IMG/VR virus record: IMGVR_UViG_3300001460_000036
Coordinates: 4,674-48,418 of that record
Length of the DNA stretch: 43,745 nucleotides
Source of the DNA: a virus
Strand: one strand, 5' to 3'
The notes beneath the pieces were generated by a model, which was not told where the DNA came from, made no database searches, and was given only the letters and a program-made list of their open reading frames with translations. Made by a program: the position numbers and the translations under genes. Shown one piece after another: positions 5,973-13,212 of this stretch (its first letter is position 1; every line of letters begins with the position of its first letter).

Positions 5973-6493
5973 ATCTCTAATTTTTTGTAAAGGTAAAAAA
6001 AAAATTTCACATATGTTGGGGTTGAGGGTTATAGTAGGTTATACGTTGACCAGCCCTAAAAATAAAATCAAAACTTTTTTGTCTTCGAGAAACAATTTCT
6101 AATTTTTTCTTCAGACTTTTTCAGAATTCATGAGGGGGTAACACCTTACTCCCTTGCTCCACATTGGTGGTGCTTGTTGCATCCCTTATCCGTTAGTCTT
6201 ACGGTACTATATCTGCTTACATATTCCCCTATCACCATAGTCCTTCCCCCAATATAATTAAAGAGAGACAGAGAGACATCTCTTAACCCCAGTCCGAGCC
6301 AGTCAGAGAGTAAACGTTTCATCCTCACTAAAGCTGCGAAGAGAGAGTTGTGTAACTTACTGTCTACCAGGACATTAGCAAAGAGAGAACTGGTGGTTCG
6401 AGTTGTGCATCAAGTCATCCTCTACGAAGGGATTTGGTCGGTTCAAGAATTAATAGTATATTGCACATATATTAATAATTAAATACACACAAA
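5973..6493. other. Non-coding, hairpin-rich junction before the early genes
   Basis: About 520 bases without a convincing gene. Its base composition is visibly richer in G and C than the surroundings between 6130 and 6450. It contains several potential hairpins: GGGGGTAA/TTACTCCC with loop CACC (6134-6153), CCGT/ACGG near 6190-6204, and a GTCT..AGAC structure followed by a T-run near 6081-6124. Possible roles are a structured non-coding RNA, an early leader or a packaging site; none can be decided by eye. A 60-codon minus frame inside (6146-6328) shows no gene-like features. Confidence 0.5.
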
Positions 6494-6844
6494 ATGAACA
6501 ACAAATTACACGCTCAGATGAGCACCGAAACAACAAACGTTAAACACGCAACAACTCCATCAGAGTATGCATTTCACGAGTCTAACGCAATCATTACATT
6601 CACTTACTACGCTAACAATTTTCACTACGATTTCATCGAAAGAGTATGGGGTGTTGACACAATGTTATCCAATCACTTACAGTCTAAATGGGATGTATTA
6701 GTTGGCTATTTGACAGTAGCGAGAAAAGAGACAGACAACAGATTCATAAAGAATTTAACTGGAACAGAGTTGTTCTACAAGTTTTATATGATGTTGGATT
6801 CCTCTAACAAAGAACTATTAAATGAATTTATACTTAAACAATAA
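6494..6844 (+). CDS. Hypothetical early protein
   Basis: 116 aa of unknown function, soluble and mainly helical, with an aromatic stretch ITFTYYANNFHYDF at about 35-48 and a helical C-terminus. It is the first gene of the rightward early block. The leader reads AATTAAATACACACAAA directly before the ATG, a motif shared with the next early genes. No signal peptide or TM. Confidence 0.6.
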   Translation: MNNKLHAQMSTETTNVKHATTPSEYAFHESNAIITFTYYANNFHYDFIERVWGVDTMLSNHLQSKWDVLVGYLTVARKETDNRFIKNLTGTELFYKFYMMLDSSNKELLNEFILKQ

Positions 6845-6866
6845 TTAATCTTAAACACACACAATC

Positions 6867-7484
6867 ATGAGTACAATTAAAACAAACAAATCAACAGTAA
6901 AACACACAACATTTCGTCAACTTGTAGAGTTGATATTATCAAGACAAACTGAAGAAGGATGGGGACACCAAACCTTTACACGTCAAGACATCCATAAAGC
7001 AATATGGGTTGCTCAAGGCAATGACATTGAGACTTACGTGGTTCGTCAAGGTAACTACGCAACTGCAATTAAGTCATGGACAGATGATGAGAAACTACTT
7101 GAGCGTATTGATAGAGGACTATATCGTCTAAGCGACAACGGTTTTAAGTTCGGTATGGGAACTTATAAAGAAGGGGTTAAACTCATCCGAACTATTAATG
7201 AAGACAGATTGAAAGCAAGACGTAAAGCACGTGAGGAGCGAAACAATCTACCACACTTTAAACATGCAAAGAAATTCCAACACTTAGTTGGGTTATCTAT
7301 AGTGAAGGTTAGATACTGTACACCATCAGAAAGAGATAGTTTAGGGTGGTATAATTCACCAATCATATTACATATGTCAGATGGTTCTTTAATGTTTCCA
7401 CAAACAGATGATGAAGGGAATGATGGTGGTGCATTGGCGTTATTTAACGACAGAGGTAATTTAGATTGTGCTTACACAATATAA
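6867..7484 (+). CDS. Hypothetical early protein with two apparent modules
   Basis: 205 aa. The N-terminal part (about 15-100) has helix-turn patterns (FRQLVELILSRQTEEGW, FTRQDIHKAIW, LLERIDRGLYRLSDNG) like a winged-helix fold. A basic linker (RLKARRKAREERNN) follows. The C-terminal part (about 140-195) contains LGWYNSPIILHMSDGSLM then PQTDDEGNDGGALAL; this GW..P....DG...PQsDdEGNDGGAL pattern recurs, from memory, in phage and plasmid proteins of unknown role. A DNA-binding N-terminus is inferred. Confidence 0.6.
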   Translation: MSTIKTNKSTVKHTTFRQLVELILSRQTEEGWGHQTFTRQDIHKAIWVAQGNDIETYVVRQGNYATAIKSWTDDEKLLERIDRGLYRLSDNGFKFGMGTYKEGVKLIRTINEDRLKARRKAREERNNLPHFKHAKKFQHLVGLSIVKVRYCTPSERDSLGWYNSPIILHMSDGSLMFPQTDDEGNDGGALALFNDRGNLDCAYTI

Positions 7485-7490
7485 TATAAC

Positions 7491-7535
7491 GGTATGCATG
7501 GTGCATTGGGGAGTTCGATTCTCCCCATACCACGA
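7491..7535 (+). other. tRNA-like minihelix (acceptor stem plus T-arm only)
   Basis: GGTATG (7491-7496) can pair with CATACC (7526-7531). Between them lies a perfect T-arm: GGGGAG (7508-7513), the loop TTCGATT (7514-7520) matching the tRNA T-loop consensus TTCRANY, and CTCCCC (7521-7526). The end reads ACGA, one base from a discriminator plus CCA. The D-arm and anticodon arm are missing; only 11 bases separate acceptor and T-arm. It sits between two early genes. It may be a tRNA remnant, a tRNA mimic or a 3'-end structure. Confidence 0.6.
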
Positions 7536-7565
7536 CAATAATGTCAAACAATTAAATACACAATT

Positions 7566-7970
7566 ATGAACAAATCAGTACAGTCCTTTGATGACTTAAA
7601 CTTCAACAAACACAAAGCGTGTAAAGGCGTTCAAGCGTTTCACGAGTTCCCTAACGGCAACACAATCTCAGTAGTAGGTGGTGAAGGCTTATATGGTGAT
7701 GGCGTAGTCTCATTTGAGGTTATGACTAACATAGAGTCAATTAACGGTGAGTCTGGAGTTTTATCATGGCAATCACGTGATGAGGTAACTAACATCATTA
7801 ATTCACTTCAATATACTATGGGGATTACACCCAAAGCTGCGAAGGATCTTTTAGAACAAGCAATTGACAATCTATTAATATTAGAAGAATTAGGTGAGTC
7901 ATATGCACACTTTCAAAGTGCTAAATACACGCACACACAAATCAAAAAAGCAATTAAAATTTTAAGATAA
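7566..7970 (+). CDS. Hypothetical early protein
   Basis: 134 aa of unknown function. The N-terminal half is beta-rich (GNTISVVGGEGLYGDGVVSF); the C-terminal half is helical (AAKDLLEQAIDNLLILEELG). The leader CAATTAAATACACAATT before the ATG matches the motif seen before the two preceding genes. No TM or known motif. Confidence 0.6.
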   Translation: MNKSVQSFDDLNFNKHKACKGVQAFHEFPNGNTISVVGGEGLYGDGVVSFEVMTNIESINGESGVLSWQSRDEVTNIINSLQYTMGITPKAAKDLLEQAIDNLLILEELGESYAHFQSAKYTHTQIKKAIKILR

Positions 7971-7976
7971 ATAACT

Positions 7977-8408
7977 ATGGAAAATACATTTAAACACAGA
8001 CAAATACAGTTGACAAAAGAGTCAACACTAATGGAAGCATTTAAGTTTAATCTTGACTGTTATGACGATGAAGTCATAGACAAAGAAGATTTTATCAATG
8101 CTATGGAACAGTGGATATCACACCTTACACTCCCTAATCTTAAACGAGAGATAGACGTTGTAATAGATAAAGTAAAAGAAGAGATAGTAGAAGTATACAC
8201 TGACGATGATGTTCTGCCTAAAAACTGGGTAGAAATGCAAAAACACTTTGATACAAATGAGTTCTTTGCAGACTACTTAACAGACTTGAGTTTTGACTGT
8301 GCAACAGTCATTACAAATAAAGTTGATGAGTGGTTGAGAGAACAACGAAATCAAGTAGAGAGTATTAACAATTGGAGCAGTCTTTACTACAAACGAAAAG
8401 ATAATTAA
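7977..8408 (+). CDS. Hypothetical acidic early protein
   Basis: 143 aa, acidic and helical, with many Asp/Glu clusters (CYDDEVIDKEDF, EEIVEVYTDDDVLPKNW). No motif was recognised. It follows the previous gene by six bases and is followed at two bases by the next, so it is part of one early transcript. The strong acidity would be compatible with a DNA-mimic or protein-binding role, but nothing specific supports that. Confidence 0.6.
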   Translation: MENTFKHRQIQLTKESTLMEAFKFNLDCYDDEVIDKEDFINAMEQWISHLTLPNLKREIDVVIDKVKEEIVEVYTDDDVLPKNWVEMQKHFDTNEFFADYLTDLSFDCATVITNKVDEWLREQRNQVESINNWSSLYYKRKDN

Positions 8409-8410
8409 TT

Positions 8411-8605
8411 ATGGCAAATTTAAGTTATTGCAGATTTGAAAATACTGCACGAGATTTAAGTGATTGCGTTGAAGCAATTGACAATCAAGAAATAAGTAAA
8501 GAGTCAAGCGATTCAGAATTAGAAGGACTACGTTGCCTTCTGATTTTGGCTCGTGAGGTTCTGGATAGAGAGCAAGAGATAGAATCAATAATCGAAAACA
8601 CATAG
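8411..8605 (+). CDS. Small conserved phage protein (MANLSYCRFENT type)
   Basis: 64 aa. The opening MANLSYCRFENTARDLSDC is, from memory, a recurrent start in small phage proteins of unknown function. The rest is helical and acidic (SSDSELEGLRCLLILAREV). Three Cys residues (7, 19, 42) are present. It is tightly packed after the previous gene. Confidence 0.65.
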   Translation: MANLSYCRFENTARDLSDCVEAIDNQEISKESSDSELEGLRCLLILAREVLDREQEIESIIENT

Positions 8606-8607
8606 AT

Positions 8608-8721
8608 ATGAAAGAGTTCTTAAAATTTATAAAAGAAGAGCCACTTGAAGCTATAGGTAGCATATTGTTTTTGGCAATACTGTCAATCTTATTCTACGTA
8701 TGTATGTGGATATTTTACTAA
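8608..8721 (+). CDS. Tiny single-TM membrane protein
   Basis: 37 aa from the ATG at 8608, two bases after the previous stop. It has a charged N-terminus (MKEFLKFIKEEPLEAIG) followed by one hydrophobic segment (about 18-37, SILFLAILSILFYVCMWIFY) that ends the protein. An inner-membrane protein with N-in topology is likely. The role is unknown; small early membrane proteins often act on host targets. Confidence 0.55.
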   Translation: MKEFLKFIKEEPLEAIGSILFLAILSILFYVCMWIFY

Positions 8722-8740
8722 TCAATTAAATTAAACAAAG

Positions 8741-9553
8741 ATGAATATATTAGAATTATTTAGTGGTAGCCGTAGCATCGGCAAAGTTGGAACGGATAGA
8801 GGACACACTGTGTTCTCTTCCGATTTCACTGATTTCCCCAACACAGATTATGTTGTGGACATATTAGAATTTGATGTAAACAAAGTACCTTTCGTTCCAG
8901 ACGTTATATGGGCGAGTCCACCATGTGAATCATTTAGTGTAGCGTCTATTGGGCGTCACTGGGTGAAAGGTGAAGTCTTTACACCAAAGACAGAAAATGC
9001 GAAAAAGGGTTTAAAGATCCTACACAAGACAATGGAAATTATAGAGTATTATTTGACTCAAAATCCAAACTTAATTTGGTACGTTGAAAACCCACGTGGA
9101 AAAATGAGAAAGTCACCTCACTGGGCAAAAATTCAACATTCGTTAAACACCGTAACTTATTGTCAGTATGGAGATGACAGAATGAAACCAACTGATATTT
9201 GGAACAACAACGACTCCTGGATTTCCAGAAAAATGTGTAAAAATGGAATGCCTTGTCATACATCTGCTCCGAGAGGTTCTTCGACTGGCACACAAGGTCG
9301 TTCATCGTATTACGACAGAAGTAAAATACCAACAGAACTGTGTGAGGAAGTTATTATTTCAACAGAAAACAAACTTAAAGAACTCAAGCCTTATACAGTA
9401 GAATATTGGTTTTTAGCTTATGTAGGTGCAGACGATATGGGCTATGATTATGAGCATATAGATGTGACTGCAAAGAACGATAATGAAGCCATAGAAATAG
9501 CTAAACGACTGTCACGTTCTTACTCTAAAAACTTTAAAATAGTTAGGAATTAA
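8741..9553 (+). CDS. Atypical DNA cytosine-C5 methyltransferase-like protein
   Basis: 270 aa. Motif I is ELFSGSRSIG (5-14), binding S-adenosylmethionine. Motif IV is ASPPCESFS (58-66) with probable catalytic Cys62, in a PPC form instead of the usual PCQ. Motif VI is VENPRGKMR (115-123). A classical target-recognition region and motifs IX-X are not evident. The C-terminal 55 residues (from about YTVEYWFLAYVGADD to KNFKIVRN) look like a separate small alpha/beta add-on. It probably methylates or modifies cytosine in phage DNA to evade restriction. No restriction enzyme accompanies it. Confidence 0.75.
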   Translation: MNILELFSGSRSIGKVGTDRGHTVFSSDFTDFPNTDYVVDILEFDVNKVPFVPDVIWASPPCESFSVASIGRHWVKGEVFTPKTENAKKGLKILHKTMEIIEYYLTQNPNLIWYVENPRGKMRKSPHWAKIQHSLNTVTYCQYGDDRMKPTDIWNNNDSWISRKMCKNGMPCHTSAPRGSSTGTQGRSSYYDRSKIPTELCEEVIISTENKLKELKPYTVEYWFLAYVGADDMGYDYEHIDVTAKNDNEAIEIAKRLSRSYSKNFKIVRN

Positions 9554-9566
9554 CAACTTAATTAAC

Positions 9567-9574
9567 TAAATTTG
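9567..9574 (+). promoter_or_regulatory. Candidate -7 promoter box TAAATTTG
   Basis: TAAATTTG matches TAnnTTTG and lies in the gap after the atypical methyltransferase, 30 bases before the ATG at 9604. The AT-rich sequence makes a chance match possible. Confidence 0.35.
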
Positions 9575-9603
9575 TACAATAATTAAATAAAATTAAATTC
9601 ATT

Positions 9604-9747
9604 ATGACCTTAGAACAATACCTCAACGACTGTAAAAAACAAATCGAAAATTCTCACAAATCCAGGATAAGACCTTCACAGAATCCTTACACAGAAAACA
9701 AATTAGAAGACACAAAGGGTGAGCCACCCTTGTTTATTGGCTCATAA
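9604..9747 (+). CDS. Small hypothetical protein
   Basis: 47 aa from the ATG at 9604: MTLEQYLNDCKKQIENSHKS at the start and EPPLFIGS at the end. No family recognised. A -7-like box lies upstream and a GNRA hairpin follows, so it may form its own small unit. The short length leaves some doubt. Confidence 0.4.
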   Translation: MTLEQYLNDCKKQIENSHKSRIRPSQNPYTENKLEDTKGEPPLFIGS

Positions 9748-9772
9748 ATAGTTGTGTGTTTATTTATCCATG

Positions 9773-9798
9773 CCTCACTACGAAAGTAGTGGGGTTTT
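9773..9798 (+). terminator. GAAA-tetraloop hairpin followed by T4
   Basis: CCTCACTAC (9773-9781) pairs with GTAGTGGGG (9786-9794) around a GAAA loop, nine pairs with one T-G, then TTTT. It may be a terminator or an RNA stability element; the T-run is short and a gene in the same direction follows. Confidence 0.5.
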
Positions 9799-9825
9799 GG
9801 TGGTACAAAACAAAATTTAAATCAG

Positions 9826-10122
9826 ATGCAAGAAATTAAAATTATTACTCAAAAAGAATTTAGCAAACCATATGGTATTGCTTTCTTAAAAAATGGGAAG
9901 CCAATCCCCTACACACGATGGTACAAGACTGAAGCTGGGAGATCCAGAGCAATTTCTAAAAACAATTGGACTATTGTCTATACCAAAAATGTTCGTAAAG
10001 AACGTCAATATAGAAGTAATCAAGGTAGAAGTCCAGAACGAATGACTAAAATATATAAAAGTATGTTTTGGTGTTTGTTAGGATTAACAATTACTGTATT
10101 AACATTAATTTTATTTAAATAA
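9826..10122 (+). CDS. Hypothetical protein with C-terminal TM
   Basis: 98 aa. The first 75 residues are basic and soluble (KNGKPIPYTRWYKTEAGRSR); the last 20 form one TM segment (FWCLLGLTITVLTLILF), as in a tail-anchored protein. The cytoplasmic part would carry the function. No family recognised. It is one base before the Nmad1-type gene. Confidence 0.55.
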   Translation: MQEIKIITQKEFSKPYGIAFLKNGKPIPYTRWYKTEAGRSRAISKNNWTIVYTKNVRKERQYRSNQGRSPERMTKIYKSMFWCLLGLTITVLTLILFK

Positions 10123-10123
10123 T

Positions 10124-10516
10124 ATGTGGAACACAAATTCAACTCATCCTAACACTGGATATTCAGAACGAATAGAGAGTATGAAAGATGGAGTGTCTTT
10201 AGATACATGTGATATGATTTCAAATGTAGGTCAAGAAGTAATTGACTTGCTTCTTAAAAAGAACAAAGATTACGGAGATACTGCAAACAATCCTCCACAG
10301 ATTTTTAGTAAATTATCTGCAAAAGAGGGAATCTTAGCACGTATTGATGACAAGTTAAGTCGAATAAAAAAAATAGGATTTGACAACCCAAATGACTCAG
10401 AAGACACTTTAAAAGACTTAATAGGATATTTAATGTTGCTAAAAGTTCAAATTGAATTAGAGAAACAAGCAGTATTACAAAAAATATTAGATAATAAACC
10501 TAAACCAAAAAAATGA
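10124..10516 (+). CDS. DUF1599 / nucleotide-modification-associated domain 1 protein
   Basis: 130 aa. From about residue 33 to 115 it follows the DUF1599 (Nmad1) pattern: VIDLLLKKNKDYGDTANNP, then EGILARIDDKLSRIKKIG, then DSEDTLKDLIGYLMLLKV. This family is all-helical, related in layout to MazG-like pyrophosphatases, and often lies with phage nucleotide-modification genes. It may act on nucleotides or DNA bases; the exact reaction is unknown. Its stop overlaps the next start by four bases (ATGA). The neighbouring methyltransferase makes a modification role credible. Confidence 0.7.
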   Translation: MWNTNSTHPNTGYSERIESMKDGVSLDTCDMISNVGQEVIDLLLKKNKDYGDTANNPPQIFSKLSAKEGILARIDDKLSRIKKIGFDNPNDSEDTLKDLIGYLMLLKVQIELEKQAVLQKILDNKPKPKK

Positions 10517-10818
10517 AAAAAGACATCTTTGACAAATATGCATCTGCTGTAGCTGATAAATTTCATGTTAACTTAGATAGTATATTCGAAAAATCAAAAC
10601 GTAGACATTTAGTTGACGCAAGACAAATGTTATATCTGTTATGTAAAGAACGTCCAATATCCGTTGCTTACATTCAACACTACTTAGCCGAACATGGTTA
10701 TGAGGTAGCTCATACAACCATTATGTATAACTATAAAAAAGCTAAAGAACAAGTAAAATCAGATCCTGAATTTAAACAAATTTATAAAATCCTTAGTGCC
10801 GATGAATCCCTTATCTAA
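10513..10818 (+). CDS. DnaA domain-IV-like DNA-binding protein
   Basis: 101 aa. It resembles only the C-terminal DNA-binding domain of the initiator DnaA: VADKFHVNLDSIFEKSKRRH, then VDARQMLYLLCKE (33-45), a helix-turn-helix with EVAHTTIMYNYKKA (64-77) corresponding to the DnaA 'DHTTV' recognition helix. There is no AAA+ ATPase part. It may bind phage origin repeats or act as a regulator. A second protein of this type is encoded at 18663-19316, so the phage carries a pair. Confidence 0.7.
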   Translation: MKKDIFDKYASAVADKFHVNLDSIFEKSKRRHLVDARQMLYLLCKERPISVAYIQHYLAEHGYEVAHTTIMYNYKKAKEQVKSDPEFKQIYKILSADESLI

Positions 10819-11236
10819 ATATTATACAATAGAGGATATTTGGAATGAGGCATATATAGATTCACGTTCATCTATTATACCATTACCTAAAGGTGTTGCT
10901 GTTATTGGAGCTGGTGTAAAGATGCAAAAATTTGGAGAGCATATTGAAATCTTCAACATGAACAAAGGTGGCGATTATTTTAAACCCCTTGACAATGATG
11001 AACTTGGATTGTTTTTAATTTATGGATGGAAAGTAGGATGTATTAAAATATCGCTTTCTAATTGTAAACATAAATTAGATATGATTGAAAAGAAAATACA
11101 GAACGAAGTCAACACAAGAAAAAACGACAAGCATATTCAAAATCTAAAAACTCGCAGAGAAAATATACTTTTAAAGTATACAGACCTTAGAAATAAATTA
11201 AATCAAGTTAAATTAAAATCAAAACACAATGAGTAA
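10802..11236 (+). CDS. Hypothetical protein with C-terminal coiled coil
   Basis: 144 aa from the ATG at 10802; a GTG six bases upstream in frame is less likely. The N-terminal half is a small alpha/beta region (YYTIEDIWNEAYIDSRSSII, KGVAVIGAGVKM). The C-terminal half is a basic coiled coil (IEKKIQNEVNTRKNDKHIQN onward). It overlaps the end of the preceding gene and the first 8 bases of the annealase gene, so it is translationally coupled to both. Function unknown. Confidence 0.55.
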   Translation: MNPLSKYYTIEDIWNEAYIDSRSSIIPLPKGVAVIGAGVKMQKFGEHIEIFNMNKGGDYFKPLDNDELGLFLIYGWKVGCIKISLSNCKHKLDMIEKKIQNEVNTRKNDKHIQNLKTRRENILLKYTDLRNKLNQVKLKSKHNE

Positions 11237-11852
11237 AACAAATGAAAATCCTTTTGTGAAATTGGCTAAAGTCAACATTAAAGGTAAGGTAGAGAAAAAA
11301 GGAAATTTCGACTACCTTTCGTGGGCAACTGCATGGACGTTGCTACAAATAGAGTATCCAGGATCAACAAGAACTATTTACAAAAGACATTTTGAAAATG
11401 GTGATGTAGTAAATTACTTTACGGATGGGAGAACGTGTTGGGTGAGTGTAGGAATTACGGTCAATGGCGTAGAGCATATTGATGAACTTCCAATAACTGA
11501 CAATAGAAACAATTCTATTCATCTAAACAAAATTAATTCTTTTGATATCAATACGGCCATTCAAAGAGCAACGGCTAAAGCGATTGCAATGCATGGATTA
11601 GGCTTACAACTTTGGGTTGGGCAAGATATTATTGCAACTACATCTCCACCAACTAAAACTGTCGGTGAATGGCCAATAAAGTTAGAATTTGGAACAGACA
11701 ACTGGCAGAAAGTTTTGAGTTTTATGGCAAAAAACAAAGATAAAGGTCTTAAAAAAATAATAGATATACTGACAGAAGAAAAGTATATTATAGAAAAGAC
11801 AGAGCATGAAGATTTAGAAGTATATTTTAAAACATTATCAAATGGCAAATAA
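11229..11852 (+). CDS. DUF1071 single-strand annealing protein (Sak3-type)
   Basis: 207 aa. The opening (residues 5-40) with FVKLAKVNIKGKVEKKGNF and DYLSWATAW is diagnostic of DUF1071, a Sak3-type single-strand annealing family of phage recombinases. The central region (WVSVGITVNGVEHIDELPIT then INTAIQRATAKAIAMHGLGL) continues the fold. The protein anneals complementary single strands during recombination-dependent replication. It overlaps the exonuclease gene by 11 bases, giving the common exonuclease-annealase pair, with an SSB-like protein just after. Confidence 0.85.
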   Translation: MSKTNENPFVKLAKVNIKGKVEKKGNFDYLSWATAWTLLQIEYPGSTRTIYKRHFENGDVVNYFTDGRTCWVSVGITVNGVEHIDELPITDNRNNSIHLNKINSFDINTAIQRATAKAIAMHGLGLQLWVGQDIIATTSPPTKTVGEWPIKLEFGTDNWQKVLSFMAKNKDKGLKKIIDILTEEKYIIEKTEHEDLEVYFKTLSNGK

Positions 11853-12588
11853 GTTAGATACACCACAAGTAGCGATAGAGAAACTTCAGGATGATACTTT
11901 TTACTACGGTGATTATGGTAGAAAGTATTTATCTAACTCTGATATTATCAAACTTCTAAAAAATCCTACGCAATTTAGAATTCCACAAGTTAGAACTAAA
12001 CCTATGTTAGTAGGATCGTATTTTCATACGGCTATGTTAGAGCGTGATAAATTAGACAACTTTACAGTTGTTGATGTAGCTTCACGTTCAACAAAAGCAT
12101 ACAAGGAAGTCTGTCCACCTAATGATATTTTACTTCTAAAAAAAGAACAAGAAGAAGTTCTGTCGTGGGTAGATAAAATGACAAGTAATATTGAAATACA
12201 TGACTTAATATATGCAGACAATAATCAGTTTGAAGTTCCGATGGTAGATAACATAATGGGCAACTGGTGGAAAGGTAAAGCTGATATTATTCATGATGAT
12301 TATATTATTGACGTGAAAACGAGCTCTGACATTGATAAATTTATGTACAGTGCAAAGACTTATAATTATGACAGTCAAGCCTATATATACCAACGAATGT
12401 TTAACAAACCTATGTTGTTCATTGTAATATGTAAAACCAGTCAAAGACTGGGCATTTTTGAATGCTCTGCCGATTTTGTGCAAGGTGGTCAAAACAAAGT
12501 ACAAGCTGCAACAGAAGTTTACACTAAATTTTTTAGCGATGAAAAAACTGCAAACATTAATAATTACATACATAAACAAACTCTTTAA
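11842..12588 (+). CDS. PD-(D/E)XK exonuclease (DUF3799/RecE-like)
   Basis: 248 aa. The start includes YLSNSDIIKLLKNPTQF and GSYFHTAMLE (His62), typical of RecE/DUF3799 nucleases. The active site appears as Glu131 (FEVPM), Asp148 (KGKADIIHDD), Asp157 and Lys159 (IIDVKTSSD), with Gln179 (DSQAYIY) completing the fold. It should resect duplex DNA ends to load the annealase encoded directly upstream. The two genes overlap by 11 bases. Confidence 0.85.
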   Translation: MANKLDTPQVAIEKLQDDTFYYGDYGRKYLSNSDIIKLLKNPTQFRIPQVRTKPMLVGSYFHTAMLERDKLDNFTVVDVASRSTKAYKEVCPPNDILLLKKEQEEVLSWVDKMTSNIEIHDLIYADNNQFEVPMVDNIMGNWWKGKADIIHDDYIIDVKTSSDIDKFMYSAKTYNYDSQAYIYQRMFNKPMLFIVICKTSQRLGIFECSADFVQGGQNKVQAATEVYTKFFSDEKTANINNYIHKQTL

Positions 12589-12724
12589 CAACGGTTCGTT
12601 TAGAATAAATGCAAAAGTATTGTGGATGGAAGTTCCAACCATCTGCAACTGTAGAAAAGATAAGGATGAAATTATCATGTCTACAATTGAACATTTGGAG
12701 CAGAACATTAAAATTAAATTATAA
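12539..12724 (+). CDS. Small hypothetical protein overlapping exonuclease end
   Basis: 61 aa from the ATG at 12539, overlapping the exonuclease 3' end by 50 bases in another frame; a longer frame from 12458 is also open. It has a helical N-terminus (MKKLQTLIITYINKLF), then FRINAKVLWMEVPTICNC and a charged helical end. It fills an otherwise empty gap of about 135 bases before the SSB-like gene, which supports it. Function unknown. Confidence 0.4.
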   Translation: MKKLQTLIITYINKLFNNGSFRINAKVLWMEVPTICNCRKDKDEIIMSTIEHLEQNIKIKL

Positions 12725-12727
12725 ATT

Positions 12728-13003
12728 ATGAGTGATTCAACTTATGAAGTAAAACCAGGAACGTTTTCTTTGTTTAAAAATGAAAACAGAACCGACAACA
12801 ACAACCAACCTCATTACAATGGTAATGGAAAAGACTTGAATGGTAATGAATTTCAAGTTTCTGCATGGTTAACAGAAAGTAAAAATGGGAAAAAGTATTT
12901 TTCTTGTAAATTGCAAGAGCCGTACAAAAAGGAGACAGCTCCAAACCAAGTCTCAACTGCTACAGCTTCTGTAGTCGAAGGTGATCCAGATTTACCATTT
13001 TAA
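12728..13003 (+). CDS. SSB-like / DUF736-like single-strand DNA-binding protein
   Basis: 91 aa. It has a beta-rich pattern of GTFSLFKNE, then QPHYNGNGKDLNGNEFQVSA, then WLTESKNGKKYFSCKL, matching the DUF736-type OB-like layout. The C-terminus ends DPDLPF, like the acidic tip of bacterial SSB (DDDIPF) that recruits host repair and replication proteins. With the annealase and exonuclease upstream it forms a recombination cassette. It is the last gene before a terminator. Confidence 0.65.
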   Translation: MSDSTYEVKPGTFSLFKNENRTDNNNQPHYNGNGKDLNGNEFQVSAWLTESKNGKKYFSCKLQEPYKKETAPNQVSTATASVVEGDPDLPF

Positions 13004-13023
13004 TCTATTGGCACAATAAGTTT

Positions 13024-13049
13024 GGGGGTAATTAACCCCCATTCTTTTG
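13024..13049 (+). terminator. Intrinsic terminator after SSB-like gene
   Basis: GGGGGT (13024-13029) pairs with ACCCCC (13035-13040) around an AATTA loop and is followed by ATTCTTTTG. It lies 20 bases after the SSB-like stop and ends the recombination transcript. Confidence 0.7.
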
Positions 13050-13208
13050 TGTTCATTATGCTCATTTTTAGTCTGTATTTTAAATCTCAATAAAATTAAC
13101 TCTTTAATATTATTTTATTTATATATTATTATACTTTATTTGAACATAATGAACATAAAATAAAAGAAACTACTGTAAATCAGAGTTTTATAAAAAATCA
13201 AATGAACA
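13049..13208. repeat. Iteron element, copy B (candidate origin or control region)
   Basis: It has the same parts and order as 5491-5660: GTGTTCATTATGCTCA (13049-13064), an A/T core, a tandem iteron TGAACATAATGAACATAA (13141-13158), ACTGTAAATCAGA (13172-13184) and AAATGAACA (13200-13208). The inverted motif to iteron distance is 92 bases in both copies. One more iteron (ATGAACATAA, 13213-13222) forms the start codon and first codons of the primase gene, so a protein bound here would also cover that start. Confidence 0.65.
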
Positions 13209-13212
13209 CAAA

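Noticed and set aside
6146-6328. Minus-strand 60-codon frame in the non-coding junction
   Set aside because: No leader, no promoter box and no protein-like pattern. It covers a stretch with potential RNA hairpins.
6360-6420. Possible tRNA around a GGTTCGAG segment
   Set aside because: The sequence resembles a T-loop, but flanking bases cannot form a T-stem or an acceptor stem, unlike the minihelix at 7491.
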